From positions 26,312,421-26,376,420 of the forward strand of contig CM057156.1 of NCBI GenBank assembly GCA_029962745.1: DNA of 64,000 nt, in the 5' to 3' direction. Source of the DNA: Echinometra lucunter (lineage: Eukaryota > Echinodermata > Echinoidea > Camarodonta > Echinometridae). Positions within the stretch are counted from its first letter, which is position 1; each line of letters opens with the position of its first letter. A model generated the notes under the pieces. It worked only from the letters and a program-made list of their open reading frames with translations, did not search any database and was not told the origin of the DNA. The position numbers and the translations under genes are program-made. Below are positions 43,395 to 54,930 of this stretch, one piece after another.

Positions 43395-45560
43395 CTAATT
43401 AGATATTTCCTTTGTCCATTCCCTGAAGGATGGAGTTGGACACATTGACCAGGAGAGTTTCCACACTGTGGTTGGGACGATATGCAGATTGAAAGGGATC
43501 AAATAAATTGTTATCCGAAAAATACCCAGTGAGTCTAGAAAAAACAACCCTTTCAAGAATTTTGAATAAGAATGGCAAATTAGAAACAGGACGGTAATTT
43601 TGCAGTACCTCTGAATCAAGAGAGCTTTTTTTCAGAAGTGGAGTGATATGAGCAACCTTCAAACAAGTGGTAACTTCAGCCTGATCAATACTTAAATTGA
43701 CTATCTGTGAAATAATGGGAGCAAAAGTAGAGGAACAATCTTTTAACAAAATGGTAGGGATTGGGTCTAACTGGCATGATTTAGGAGGTATTTTCTTAAG
43801 AATTGATTGAATCTCATCAGGATCGGTTGGATGCAGAGTCTCAAGCGAGGCTGCAGTGAAAGGTTGAGGACGTGACTCATCTGGATGAAGAGTGTCGCAG
43901 ATAGTCCGAACTTTCGTTTGAAAGAACTGGATGAACGTCTCAGCCAATACATGACTATCAGTGTGACACGGTAGAGGGGTGGACTGCTTGCGATTTAAAA
44001 GACGGTTAGCAAGAGAGAAGAGCTTGCGCTACCACAGTCTTCAACGAGGCCAGCATAATATGAGCGTTTGGCCTTCATTAGCATGGAGTTTACCAAGTTC
44101 TTCTGAGCACACCATAGTTCTCTGTCGATGTGTAGCTTACCGTTGGAACGCCATTTAAGTTCAAGTCTCCTGCGTTTCCTCTTAGCTGCGGAGATATCAG
44201 GATTGAACCAAGGACAGTCGTTACGGTTCTTGATGGTTCTCATCTTGGCAGGAGCGTGAGAATCCAGGAGTGTGCCGAGCTGAAGATTATACATCCGCAC
44301 AGCATTGCATACACTGTCCGTATCAGAGGCCATGATAGTGCAGCTGGCAACATCATCAGCAAACGCTTCTCTGTTTATTGCCTTGATGTTGCGACAGGTG
44401 AAGTGGAGTCAGTCCGAAGAGGCCTTTTATGACGAAGCCGGCAGGTGATGGCAGAGTGGTCTGAGATACCAGCAATAACGTTCAGACGAGAGCAGAGCAA
44501 ATTATCAGAGTTCCTCACAATGACCGCATCAAGAGTGTGACCTATGTCATGGGTAGGAGAGGTGACAAGTTGAGATACACCATGACTACAAAGGAGATCG
44601 TTGAACTTCTGTGTATTCGGTGAGGACAAACTGTCCAGGTGGATGTTCAGATCACCTGTGATAATAATAGGTGATGGCTTGAGGAGGGTCATGTCGAGAA
44701 GCTCAGAAAATTCGTCAAGAAAAGCAGAAAAGGACTGATTACCAGGTGGACGATATAAAACTATAATGTCCAAGCATGATGAACTGTTTGAAATGGTTCC
44801 GTGCATTGATTCAATGGTGTCATGTTCTTGTGGTGGATTCAAAACCACATTGAGATCGTTCTTGTACAGGAAACCGACCCCACCTCCGCGCTTAGAGACT
44901 CGAGGACGATGGAGAAAGGTGTAACCACTTGGTCGAAGATCTTCAATGACAGCGTCATCAGAGGTTGTCAGCCAAGTTTCACAGATACATGTAAAATCAA
45001 AATGGTGATCTACGACAAAGTCATGGAAAATAGAGGATTTGCTGCGAATGGAACGAAAATTAAGCACACCTATAATCTGATATATTTACCTACATGAGTA
45101 TCGTTACTACGCCTACCACGGTGTGTCTTCCGCTTTCTGTTAATACCGAGAGATACAATCCGATTCCAGGCAGTTTGGTTGGTATCAAACCAACTCTTGA
45201 AAAGAGAATTATTCCTTGTGTTAAATGAATGAAGTGTTTGAGAATCATATTTGTAATGTGAAGTAATGGAACGAGTATTATCTTTTTGAGACAGAGTAGA
45301 TTTCACACTGATAGGGCGTGGATTCGGATTTATATCACCAGATATCAGCAACAAAGTCTGAAAAGTAGACTCGGAGTTTGCATAATACTGTACAGGGGTT
45401 CCAACATACTTCCCCTTTAATACACAAGATTGAGAGGAGTGTACATGGGTATGCAGACAGCTAAAATGCAGAGCACATTCATGATGCTGGAGCTGACAAC
45501 CATAGCACAATAGGATTAAACAAAATCCAAGAGATTCCAGGCAAGCTGGCTTCATTATGT
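43395..45560 (-). pseudogene. Dead CR1/L2-type LINE with 2A-like motif, endonuclease and partial RT
   Basis: On the minus strand, four frames separated by frameshifts. The first (45555-45070) starts with a hydrophobic leader (FCLILLCYGC) and has LLLISGDINPNPRP at residues 68-81, a 2A-like ribosome-skipping motif whose obligatory Gly is Arg. The next (45067-44375) is an APE-type endonuclease with CICETWL, LYRPPGN, ITGDLNIHL, LDAVIV and ISDHSAIT, so all catalytic signatures remain. Then come a linker (44333-43995) and the start of reverse transcriptase (43947-43399) with NYRPVSNLPFLFKILE and FQSAYRPNHSVETLL, cut off after GMDKGN, before the catalytic Asp motifs. LINE-encoded proteins copy their RNA into nicked chromosomal DNA; this copy cannot. 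Loss of the 3' half rather than the 5' half points to a later deletion. Confidence 0.85.
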
Positions 45561-46962
45561 AAAAGAGATTCTTAAAGTACTATTAACAAGGTAACAAAAG
45601 AGCTGCTGCACAGTAACAAATGAGCATTCAACAAAGGTGACTAAACAGCAAACTTATAGAGCAATGTACATGAAGTGTAGTAAAAAAATGGCTACAGTGA
45701 ACAGAGTGGTCAGGACCGAAGGTCAGGATCCAAAAAACAAAATGAGTTATTACACAAAATACAAGCTTACCAGACCCTCAAAATGATCTACCTGCTTCCT
45801 AACACAGTAACAAAACAGTTGATATAAGCAATATAGTACATAAAGATACAAGAACATTACAAAAACAAACAAACAAGTAAGAGCAATGTGGATGGGCTAC
45901 CAGCAGGCGCACACAACCACCACCAAAAAAAAAAAAATGCATTATGCATTATGAAATAATGATTTAAATAATGATAATGATGGTTCAGAGAAAAACCCAT
46001 CTAGTTATCCATGTATTTTCACCAGTTTACGAAATTCATTTGTTGTAGAAAAACTGACAGTGAGCCTGTAGACTACAGTAGAGTAGGCCAATGGATCACT
46101 AACAATTCCCTGGTAATACGGGGGACTGCTTCTCAGCCGGGGTGAGTTATAGTGAAATGTGTACAAAGAAATAACTGAGGGACAGTGAATTTTCCAGTTT
46201 CTAAGTTGTTATTGTTAAGCCAGATAGGTTTGTTCAATTTAATATTTGTCATCCACTTACTATATGAATGAGGATGTGCATATACGTGTGTGACTCTTGT
46301 TGGGTCAGCATCCTAGGTTGTTGATAGCTTGATTCAAAGCATATGTATTCCTGATCTAAACCCCTTGATTGCATTGTGATACTTTGTATCTAGAAATGTA
46401 TTTGTTTTTTTATAATCTGATAATAATCGGCTGGAGAATTGTAGGATAGAATTGCTGATTGGATATGACACCTTTGTTGAAAATAGCAATGATCAAACTA
46501 TTGGTAGTGGGAGAAACGCCTAGTTTTCCATTCATTAATAGGAAAATCTCTTTGATATGTCATTCTTACATTGAATCTACTTGATTACTAGGGCTTACTT
46601 TTCCAAAGTAAATCATTATATTTGATGCACTGTACCTATGTTATGAGTTCATGCGTTTCTAAACGTATCTTGTTCATGTTTTGTATCTTTGATAAGGTTT
46701 TGATTTTGGTGTTGAATAAAGGATAGAAACCAATACAACGACTTGAGAGTAATTATTCCCATGTCACACAATGGTAACAAAAATGAACTGCACATAAATC
46801 AAGTGCTATTTACATCATCGTTTTACTAAACGGCAACTAAAAACCGAAGCATTATTATCTTCCAACATTTAACTAACCTAATCAACTCCTCAGTACTGGT
46901 GGTATTAAAAAGATTATGCATCTTTGAAGTATTAGGTCTTACTCTATAATTCTTTTTTTTTT
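45561..46962. other. Non-coding part of insertion block
   Basis: Probably 5' untranslated sequence of the minus-strand LINE near 45560-45940 (ends at an A-run, 45926-45938), then AT-rich DNA that may be the 3' untranslated part of the LINE tail at 46963. No frame of interest. Confidence 0.4.
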
Positions 46963-47220
46963 TTAATACAGCTTTCTTTCATTAGTGAACACTTCACATT
47001 CAAAGAGGTAGTGATATTTATCATTGCACAAATTACATAATCGATTTTGTAGATCAATATGAGAATATATCCCAGATATGATTGGTAAACGATGGTTACC
47101 ACATCTAAATTTTGCTAGAGAAATTCTATGACATAATGAAAGGTTTTTCTGGTAGAATTCTAATTCGGGCAAAGTTTTGAATATTCTATAACTTAGACAG
47201 AGTGAATTATTGCTGATCAT
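46963..47220 (-). pseudogene. C-terminal fragment of a second LINE polymerase ORF
   Basis: 85 codons, minus strand. ISLAKFRCGNHRLPIISGIY then CNLCNDKYHYLFECEVF match the C-terminal R.GNH.LPi..G...R.C..C......HyLf.C pattern common to non-LTR ORF2 proteins. The rest of the polymerase is missing upstream, as expected for a 5'-truncated insertion. It is a different element from the one at 43395. Confidence 0.75.
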
Positions 47221-47590
47221 AGCATGCTAGTTTTGGAAATTAATATCCTTCATTCTTAGTTTAAGAGTTGACCTCAACCATTCTTTATCTATTTTGTTAT
47301 AATCAGGTCACATAGGCGTGGCATACGGTTAGAAAAGCAGTGCAATTTCATTGTGACGTCACGCTAGCTGCATGCGCACAATCATTTATTGACCAATGAT
47401 AGTTTCATGGGTATGGCAAAATATTCATATCGTCCAATGTTTTTTGTAAAACAGTCCAATATTCTTTTTGATGACGAAATCATCCGCATACACTTAAAAA
47501 TCAGATTCAATATTTTTGCTTTCTGGGACAACCGCGATGGACCTCCAAAAATATTGTTGCCTCTAAAACCCTTAAACCCTATATAATGAT

Positions 47591-47895
47591 GAATAATATA
47601 CTTCCCTGCCCGGAAGCTGAAATGTACAACATTTCTTACAAAATATATATATATGTGCACTCAATTTAATCATATTACAAATTGCAATAGTAAATACATG
47701 TACATTATAACCTTACACATGCTGTGAAAAATGCCACTGAATTGTTATACACTTAAGATCGACATGCTTGAAAAAAAGAATAATGTAAAGTCGGTGAAGA
47801 CCACCAGAAGAAGAGTGAAGCTCCATGCATGTTTTGCAAAGGCAAGATGAAGGTGGGATTCAGGAGAAAGAGGTAAAGAGAGAGGGGGGGGGGGG

Positions 47896-47935
<40 letters not shown>

Positions 47936-49068
47936 GGAGGGATGAAAAGAAGGGGAAAGGGAGGAGTTGGTCATTCACATAAACAAGGGTATAAGATAAC
48001 ATTAACATTGTGGCAATGTAAATTCCAAGTCACTTTTGCACAGTAAATACCTTAGTATTTGACAGGAAATGTGGTTTGGAAAATATAAGAATTGTTTCCA
48101 GCCTTGAAAGGCAATATTGGGCTTAACACAGTTATTAGAAGGACTGATACGTCGCGAAGTTATGTAGTAGTAATTAACATTTATACATGGTCAAGAGAGA
48201 TACAAGAAGACAGAATGGGAGGGGAAGTAAGGATAATGTGAAAACAACAAACATGATGGATTATCAAAGAATATCCAAGAACTCCGTGAATACAACTCGG
48301 TTCCACTTAAGAACCCTATATAACTAGAAATATCGCGATCTCCGCTGCCACGCACCGAAAGTGTTTCCCCCGGATCGTTATGAAAATCTCTGCCAAACAA
48401 TGTCAAGAAAGAAGGGTTACACTACCCTCCTCCTCCACTCCCCTCAACCAAGCCCTATCAGATGCCAAAAAAAGGGGGGGGGGGAAGAGGAGAAGTAGCA
48501 TTTTTTTTTGGGGGGGGGTGATTTTGCACAACTTTGCATATTTAATGATTTACATATTTCTGAGTGCAAGTTAGGAACTCCTCCCCTAGTTTTCTCAGAG
48601 AGAGAGAGAGAGAGAGAAGAGAGATCATGGATTAGATTTCAGTTAGAGCCCTTATTATAAACGGGATTGACAGGGTAAAATTTTGAATGGTTTCTGAGGG
48701 ATCTTAATTGTCTTTTGATGAAACCTCTGATGCAAAACAGGTACTGCGTACTCTAAGAAAGGTATGTACCCTGTATTATAAATCAATAGATCATCAATAG
48801 ATTTATCAATAAGATTCACAATACCAATGCCAAAACAGTAGCATCAATGCATGGCAAAAACCACAACTGCCACTTACGAAACTTCCCTTACCCCCTAATA
48901 AGAATAAATTACATACATATAAAAAAAAGACAATGATAATATATCATGTAGATAATAAAGACCCCCCCCCCCCCCCCCCCCCCCTTGGGGGGAATAAAAC
49001 GAAACAGATAAGGCACATTAAAAAAATAGAATTTGTTGCGTACTGGAACTAGGTTGGCCCTTCATAAC
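47591..49068. other. B-unit flank with GA tracts
   Basis: Colinear with 59690-61240, including the GA microsatellites (47897-47932 and 48597-48618), a T/G-run (48500-48519), the block GGTTCCACTTAAGAACCC and a C/G run at 48962-48993. Non-coding; reading frames over the GA tracts are artefacts of the repeat. Confidence 0.7.
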
Positions 49069-49108
49069 TAAGAAAAATCGAAAAGACTCTCAAAATCGAT
49101 CAGAAAAA

Positions 49109-49956
49109 ATGAAAGTTTGTGAGGATATTATAGATGCATTATCAGATATTGATGAGAATGGAGAAATTGATTTTGTCTGTGCTGCTGTCAAATGGGCTAA
49201 GATTCCAAACGTAGATCCTGAGAGCATATCTGATCTGAGTGTTGCAGAAAAGCTAGCAAAACTTGAATCAAAGTTCACAGCTTTTGAAAATGCACTCTCC
49301 GAGATTAAAGCTTATCGAATCGAAATAGATGACAGGGTCGCGTGAGTATGAGTAACAACAACGGAGTTACGGAGGGTAAACCACTTCTGTCCGAATTTGT
49401 GGCGCGTGGAAGTTCAATTACGTCTACGGGTCAGAAGCTAGCATCGTTATCTACAGGCGGAGCTTGCACATCCCAGAGTGTAACAACCGATCAAAGTAGT
49501 CATACTCAAATGAGTCATTCTTCAAGTCATAATCAGAATAGAGCTGATATTCAGCTGAATGATAGAGATGAGGGATTTAGATTCACCACTGAGCAGCGAA
49601 AAGGAGTAGTTAGAAAGGAGCAGATGATAAGAAAAAGATCTCACATTTCAGGAAACGCGAAAGATGTAAAAGGATTGAGATCTTCTCCCAGACCCAGTCG
49701 TGATTTTTTCGTATATAGGGTACATAAAGGAGATAGGGAGAAACAACTTCATGATTATTTAACACAGAAGAACATTGATGTAGTAAGTCTTGAAAAAATA
49801 AGTCATGAGGAAGCGAAGTTCAAATCTTTCCATCTCGTGGTTTGTAAAGACAATGCATTAACTGTAATGGATCCTAGTTTTTGGCCAAGTGGTATCAACA
49901 TTAGAAGGTGGAATATGAGACAGGAAAGAAAGCCTGAAAAGGATAATGAAAAATGA
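49109..49956 (+). pseudogene. LINE ORF1 protein, frameshifted
   Basis: Starts at ATG 49109 with an acidic, alpha-helical N-terminus. The frame shifts near 49343 and then reads to 49956. The C-terminal part DFFVYRVHKGDREKQLHDYL followed by VVSLEKISHEEAKFKSFHLV and WPSGINIRRW is the conserved nucleic-acid-binding C-terminal region seen in ORF1 proteins of invertebrate non-LTR elements. It would package element RNA; the copy is broken. Confidence 0.65.
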
Positions 49957-50079
49957 TCCGGTAGGGAACAACTTTGTAACATTTTTAAGGATTAATATGA
50001 GGAATTGTATAATAGTGTACCTTATAATGTGCAGGAAATGGAAAAAAATAAGTCTGGAAATCAATTCTGAATTAGATCA

Positions 50080-51350
50080 TGATATAGATATTGACTTTGT
50101 AGTACAAGTTAGTGATGTTAAGGAAGCTGTAGAAAGTTTGAAGCATGGTAAATCAGATGGCGAAGAAGGTTTAGTTTCAGATCATTTTATAAATGGCACC
50201 ACAACACTAAACTTGTGGCTCACATGTGCAATGAATTGTATGCTTGTGCACGGTGTTTGTCCGAGTAGTTTGTCATATTCCTAAAGACAAGAGAAAGCTT
50301 TTAGGGTGTTCGGACAATTATAGGGCAATTACCTTGGGAAGTATCGTAGGTAAAATTTTTGATTCTGTGATTATACTGAAGGCAAATTTGGCATTAACTA
50401 CATCAGATTTACAATTTGGTTATAAGAAACATTCATCTACTACTCACTGTACACTTGCTTTGCTGGAAACTATTCCGTATTATAATTCTTGTAAAAGTAA
50501 TGTTATATATGTTGTTATGCTTGACGCATCAAAGGCTTTTGATAGGGTTAATTATAGTAAACTATTCAGGTTATTAATGAAAAGAGAAATGTCTCCTCTG
50601 ATTCTAAGATTTCTAATTAATATGTACACTAATCAAGCTTTACAGGTTGAGCGGAGAAGCCAAAAGTCTGCAAAGTTTTCTGTATGCAATGGAGTAAAAC
50701 AAGGAGGAGTATCATCTCCCATTTTGTTTTTAGTTTATGTGAATGAACTGCTTATAAAACTTGAACAAGAAGGGACAGGTTGTAGAATTGGAAACTATTT
50801 TGCAGGATGCCTAGCATATGCTGATAATATAACTCTTATGTCACCAATAAAGGAAGGTTTACAAACCATGATACAAATATGTGAGAATTTTGCCACAGAT
50901 TTCGATATCATTTTCAATGGATCTAAAAGTCAATTTCTTGTTTTTTCATCTGGTGGAAACAGCAGTGCCAGGGTATGTTCTGTTATCAATGATATTAATG
51001 TGTCAAATGTCGACAGTGCGGTTTACTTAGATCACCATATTTCAACTACAGATAAAAAATAGTCTGGTTTCTGCAGCTACTGCTCAGTTCCGGAAAAGTT
51101 TCAATATCCTCAGATCAGACTTTGGTCATATTAAATCATCAGTGCAATGTTTGTTATTCAAGCAACACTACTTTAGTTTCTATGGGGCATTTTTGTGCCA
51201 ATTAAGAAGTAAAGCAGTGATGAACAATTGCACCTATTGGAGGAAAGCTCTGAGGAAAATTTGGAGAATTAATAATATGAATCATTTTGATTTGGTTGCT
51301 TTGTTGTCTGATTGCCAACCTCTTGAGAATGCTCTAAGGTAGTTTTAAGA
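50080..51350 (+). pseudogene. LINE reverse transcriptase, catalytic Asp lost
   Basis: Fragment in three frames. VKEAVESLKHGKSDGEEGLV opens the domain, then after a frameshift NYRAITLGSIVGKIFD, LDASKAFDRVNYSKLF (motif A, Asp present), GVKQGGVSSPILF (motif B) and LAYADNITLM (motif C). Motif C should be YADD; the second Asp is Asn. A C-terminal piece (51142-51342, YWRKALRKIWRINNMNHFDL) follows in another frame. Non-functional. Confidence 0.85.
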
Positions 51351-51784
51351 ATCGAATCGTGAAGACTGGTACTGGATTCATGAGAATGGTTGTAAAAAAA
51401 TACCCAAAGAAACCCGTTCTCTACTTTTTGTGACAATTTAAACGAGGTGCAATATTTCCTAAGTGAAAACATTAAGAACTGTGATGTCCCTGTTAGCAGA
51501 CAACCAGATGTGAATGTACTAAAAGAGCTTATAGAGGTCAGAGATCGGGAAAGGGGTTGTGAAACGTTATCTACAAAGGAAGTGGAACAGTTGATTAAGT
51601 TCCTATGTATTTCTTAGCTTGAACCCATTCCTTATTCTCTCCCTATATACACCTACTTATTCATTAATTGTTCTTCTCAGAGAATTTTGCCTTTAATTTG
51701 TAACAATATTATATGTACAACTTTCTTTTCTGTTCTTTTTATAGAAGTGCCATGTGTTAAATGTGTATTAATTGGCGAATAAAG

Positions 51785-51786
51785 AT

Positions 51787-51840
<54 letters not shown>
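51785..51840. repeat. TA repeat at LINE 3' end
   Basis: An alternating TATATA tract directly after the LINE polyadenylation signal and directly before the resumed B-unit flank. Confidence 0.9.
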
Positions 51841-51842
<2 letters not shown>

Positions 51843-51843
<1 letters not shown>

Positions 51844-52205
51844 AGCCTATGAGAATTTGAAAATTGAGTAGTCGATTGGATGAGATAATGGCCTAATGTG
51901 AAACAAGCCTCTTATAGATTGCTTGCGCACATTCTTTATCATTTTAACTTTGCTCGAAATGGCATGCAAACCACACAACATCCATTAGCCGGTCTCATGT
52001 TTCAATATCGATTGCCATTATCATATTCAAAAGAAGATATTTATTTCAATCACCTAATTGATATCGTGACAGGAAACGTGTAAAAGGTTAAGAGGGGGTC
52101 ATTTGACATGTGACGTCTTCCTGGCTTTTCGGAAAGCAGCCTGCTCTTAAGGCCAACAATAACATATCTTCTTCCAGGTTAGAAGGCCAACTTTGCAGTT
52201 TTCGT
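51843..52205. other. B-unit flank
   Basis: Colinear with 61248-61590 (TGAAACAAGCCTCTTATAG, CTTTTCGGAAAGCAGCCTGC). Non-coding. Homology breaks near 52195 at the SINE block. Confidence 0.7.
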
Positions 52206-52209
52206 AATT

Positions 52210-52450
52210 GATGTGTTGGCTCAGTAGGTAGAGCGCCTGCCTCACGATCGGGAGGTCGCGGGTTCGAACCCCGGCCGCGTCATACCAAAAGACGTTAAAA
52301 TATGGGAGTTACTGCTACCTTCTTTGGCGTTCAAGAATTGAAAAGGATAGAGCAACGTCGATCTGGCGCTGCTCAGTGACTGCCGGGCTCATGATCAATT
52401 GGGCAAAAATTATTTCCTTTCTCGGACAATAAAATTTGGAGATTGAAGAT
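52210..52450 (+). mobile_element. tRNA-derived SINE
   Basis: The first 72 bases fold as a tRNA: acceptor stem GATGTGT with CCGCGTC (6 of 7 pairs counting G-U), D arm GCTC/GAGC, a loop with anticodon CAC, and GGTTCGAACCCCGG T arm, so A-box and B-box promoters for RNA polymerase III are inside it. Sequence runs on without a terminator into a ~165-bp body ending CTCGGACAATAAAATTTGGA, which is SINE architecture, not a tRNA gene. The site is empty in the B3 flank. Confidence 0.8.
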
Positions 52451-52869
52451 TAAAAATAGATCAAATTGCAATATATCAATAGCGCTATACGCTACCGCAC
52501 TGTTCGTGGTGCCCACTGCAATCGCAAGCGTTTACGTACGTAGTGTGCCTGGCTCTCGGCGTTCGTGCAATGGAGCAAATCGTATGAATCCAAGATTGCA
52601 CGGTAAATGGAGCCACAATTGCACGAATGATGAGTCATAGTGCAATGGGACAAATGATCAATATCAAACAACCAATCAAATGACAGGGATCTATTTAGGT
52701 GTTATATAATAAGCAATTTTCGTGACAGAGATTTAATATGACCGTTTTCAAACATTACGTCATCTTTGTGAATTCTCGAATATCGTTCGTATATTTACAC
52801 ATCCTAGCTGATCAGCCGCATAAAGATTATGTACAGTGCGTCCCCTCAAGACGGAAATCTGTTTTTGGA
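52451..52869. other. Unassigned insertion sequence
   Basis: Part of the 3.4-kb block absent from the B2 to B3 interval. Near 52555-52640 GTGCAATGGR/GCACGRAT-type words recur in both orientations. No gene. Confidence 0.35.
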
Positions 52870-53644
52870 TATAGACCAATTTCACAACGCAAGAGGACAG
52901 CAGACTGTTCGACACAGTTCGACATACTGCGGTGGGCGCTCCAACTTTTATAGTACACAAGTCAAAAGCGCGTTATTTACATTCGTTGGATTTTTTGTCT
53001 GTTTTGACCCGTATATGCAGATTTCTTTTAATATTTGCAATGAGAAATTATCAGGGAAGTTCAGGTCTCAGCTGTGCAGTGGTCAAATGCCACAAGAATT
53101 AGAGAAAGTTTAAAAATTGGAAGCTAACTGAGTGCGAAATTCACTCGCTTTTGACTCATGAAGCCTGTTTGTGCGAGAAGCCGTACTCCCTACACAGGTT
53201 TCCGTAAGCAATGTGAAGGTAAAAACATCAACAGAAAGGACTTTAAGTCAAGAAACATTATCATTATGTACTTTGGCGTAAAATTTAATGAGTGAAAACA
53301 TGACTTTGTAAACAGGGTAAGATTTAGGGCTCCCGTTTACTACGGCTTCTATGCTGCAATCGAACTTTTACTGACAAAACTAAGTTGAAAAACCATCGAA
53401 AGTGCAAAAATACATCATCCCTTCATCCGTCAGATATGACCATTGTCTTACCTCATCTTCCCATGTATCCATGCTTTATTTTATTGATCTAGAATAAAGT
53501 AAATGGAACAATATCGGGGCATATCTCATATCTTACATTCATTTTGTACACAGAGTCAATGGCGGTCAGCGCGCTTGCCCACCGCAGCAATGGCGTCGCC
53601 GGTAGAGGGCTAAATACATAAACCGGAGATGAAATTGGTCTATA
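52870..53644. mobile_element. MITE with TATAGACCAATTTCA ends
   Basis: A 775-bp segment with perfect 15-bp inverted ends at 52870-52884 and 53630-53644. The ends start with TATA, so a TA or TATA target duplication of Tc1/mariner type is possible. No transposase inside; the mariner-type relic at 54040-54930 is close but independent. Confidence 0.7.
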
Positions 53645-54039
53645 GATGCCATAATAATGTACGATATGTTTGATACACCAACACTAATAGCAACAGGAAA
53701 GTCTCTTCTTTAGCATGTTTAGTAGGATATCAGCTACACGGTGAATTGTTCGTGCATGACGGATTACGAACAATTACAAGTGCGGCCTGTCAGAAACAAA
53801 TTGCACAGAATAATGAAGAACGTTCTCAAGCAGATCATGCTAAGAGTTTGTTTTCATCCTTCTCATCTGTTTATTCACGTTTTGTTCTCTCTCTCTTGTG
53901 TATGCTCTGTTTTTGTCTTTAGTCTATTTTTTGTAACTTTTCCTATTTTGGTTTACTTTTCGTTTATTTTCTTTCCATTTTGTTTTTGGAAAACTGATCC
54001 TGATCCATTTCTAGCTACCTTTCCTACTCTTTCATCGCA

Positions 54040-54930
54040 ATTAAAAAAAAAATCTTCGCGACTCTGTTGTTCGATGAGGCGGTGCTCCATTTGGTGGTCC
54101 CCAGGTTGTTTCGAAGCTCCCATCCGGTTGGCGAGTAAAGTGTTTATCAAGCTCTGGAACGACCACTTCTTTAATGGGTCTTAACTAGAGTTCTCCATTG
54201 AGATTTCCATCGAAGAAGAAGGGTCCGATCAACACTCTGTTACCACAGAGTCCTACCCAGACAAAACCTTCTCTTGACTTTTGTTGACATCGTAGTGGAA
54301 CAGAGGCGCCGCTACTCCCTAACGCCGTGGTTATCAACCCTTAAGCTGCTCCCCCGTAAAGCACCCAGCGCCAGATTGCTGACTTTGCCATTTATGAAGA
54401 AGGATGCTTCGTCCCCGATGATGAAGTCTAATATAGGAAGCCTTGGGCCACGATCCAGCAGCCACAGAGAGTACCGAAGTCGTCTAGGCCTGTCTGCCCC
54501 AAGCCGTTGATGCCGGATGTGCATCTTATGGGTACCACTGAACATCCAGACGGATGATCAGGAAGGCAGACGTTGACAGTGCAAGTCCTTTTCTACTCGT
54601 CGAGACATGAAGATCAGGGCCTACTTCCTAATGAATGGCCGTAATTTTGTCCTCCATTCGTACTGACCTCGCTCTCCCAGATCGTCTTATTAAAGTTCAA
54701 GCTTGTGTCTTCATATTTTCGGATGTTCTTCCAGATTGTTGACTTTGACGGAACATTCCGAATAGAAAACTGGCGATGGAAAACCTGGACAACTTGCTGC
54801 AGGCTTCCAGTACACTTCCATTCCGTGACAACAAAACCTCTTTGCTCAGGAACTTAAGTGAAAAAAAAAAATCTGTATTCACTCTTATGAAGAGATTTGG
54901 TGAAAGAAACATAACAAAGAACATAAAGGA
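54040..54930 (-). pseudogene. Tc1/mariner-IS630-type DDE transposase relic
   Basis: Minus strand, heavily decayed. In order from 54930: a helix-turn-helix-like block (RNVPSKSTIWKNIRKYEDT, near 54760-54705), DFIIGDEASFFINGKVSN (near 54425-54375; the D-E of the first catalytic block), VLIGPFFFDGNLNGEL (near 54240-54190) and NGAPPHRT (near 54095-54070; canonical QDGAPPH, so the second Asp is Asn). These four landmarks have the order and spacing of mariner/IS630-like transposases. Several frameshifts and stops separate them. The locally high GC confirms a foreign coding origin. Confidence 0.75.

Larger units (their letters stand above)
42401..47590. mobile_element. 5.2-kb insertion block containing two LINE remnants
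   Basis: The flanks of this block (up to AGTAGCAGTACTAT near 42390, from GGAAGCTGAAATGTACAACAT near 47610) are adjacent around an ATA microsatellite in the B2 to B3 interval (59580-59720), so the block is a net insertion. Inside lie a minus-strand LINE (43395-45560), a second LINE tail (46963-47220) and a 31-bp direct repeat at 42854-42884 and 47342-47372 (29 of 31 identical). Confidence 0.75.
49069..51842 (+). mobile_element. LINE insertion, plus strand, endonuclease-less
   Basis: The empty site is preserved at 61240-61250, where CTTCATAA and CTATGAGAATTTG are almost adjacent; here they are 2.77 kb apart. The insert contains an ORF1 (49109-49956, one frameshift near 49343), then reverse transcriptase sequence from about 50080 to 51350 (frameshift near 50270), AATAAA at 51778-51783 and a TA-repeat tail. 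The expected endonuclease between ORF1 and RT is absent: an internal deletion. Confidence 0.9.

Noticed and set aside
47825..48046. Basic/acidic repeat protein over the GA tract
   Set aside because: Pure translation of a GA microsatellite; absent as a frame in the duplicate at 59900-60150.
52210..52281. A functional tRNA-Val gene
   Set aside because: The anticodon stem and acceptor stem have mismatches, T-stem base 49-65 does not pair, there is no T-run terminator after it, and a non-tRNA body follows directly; SINE head is the better call.
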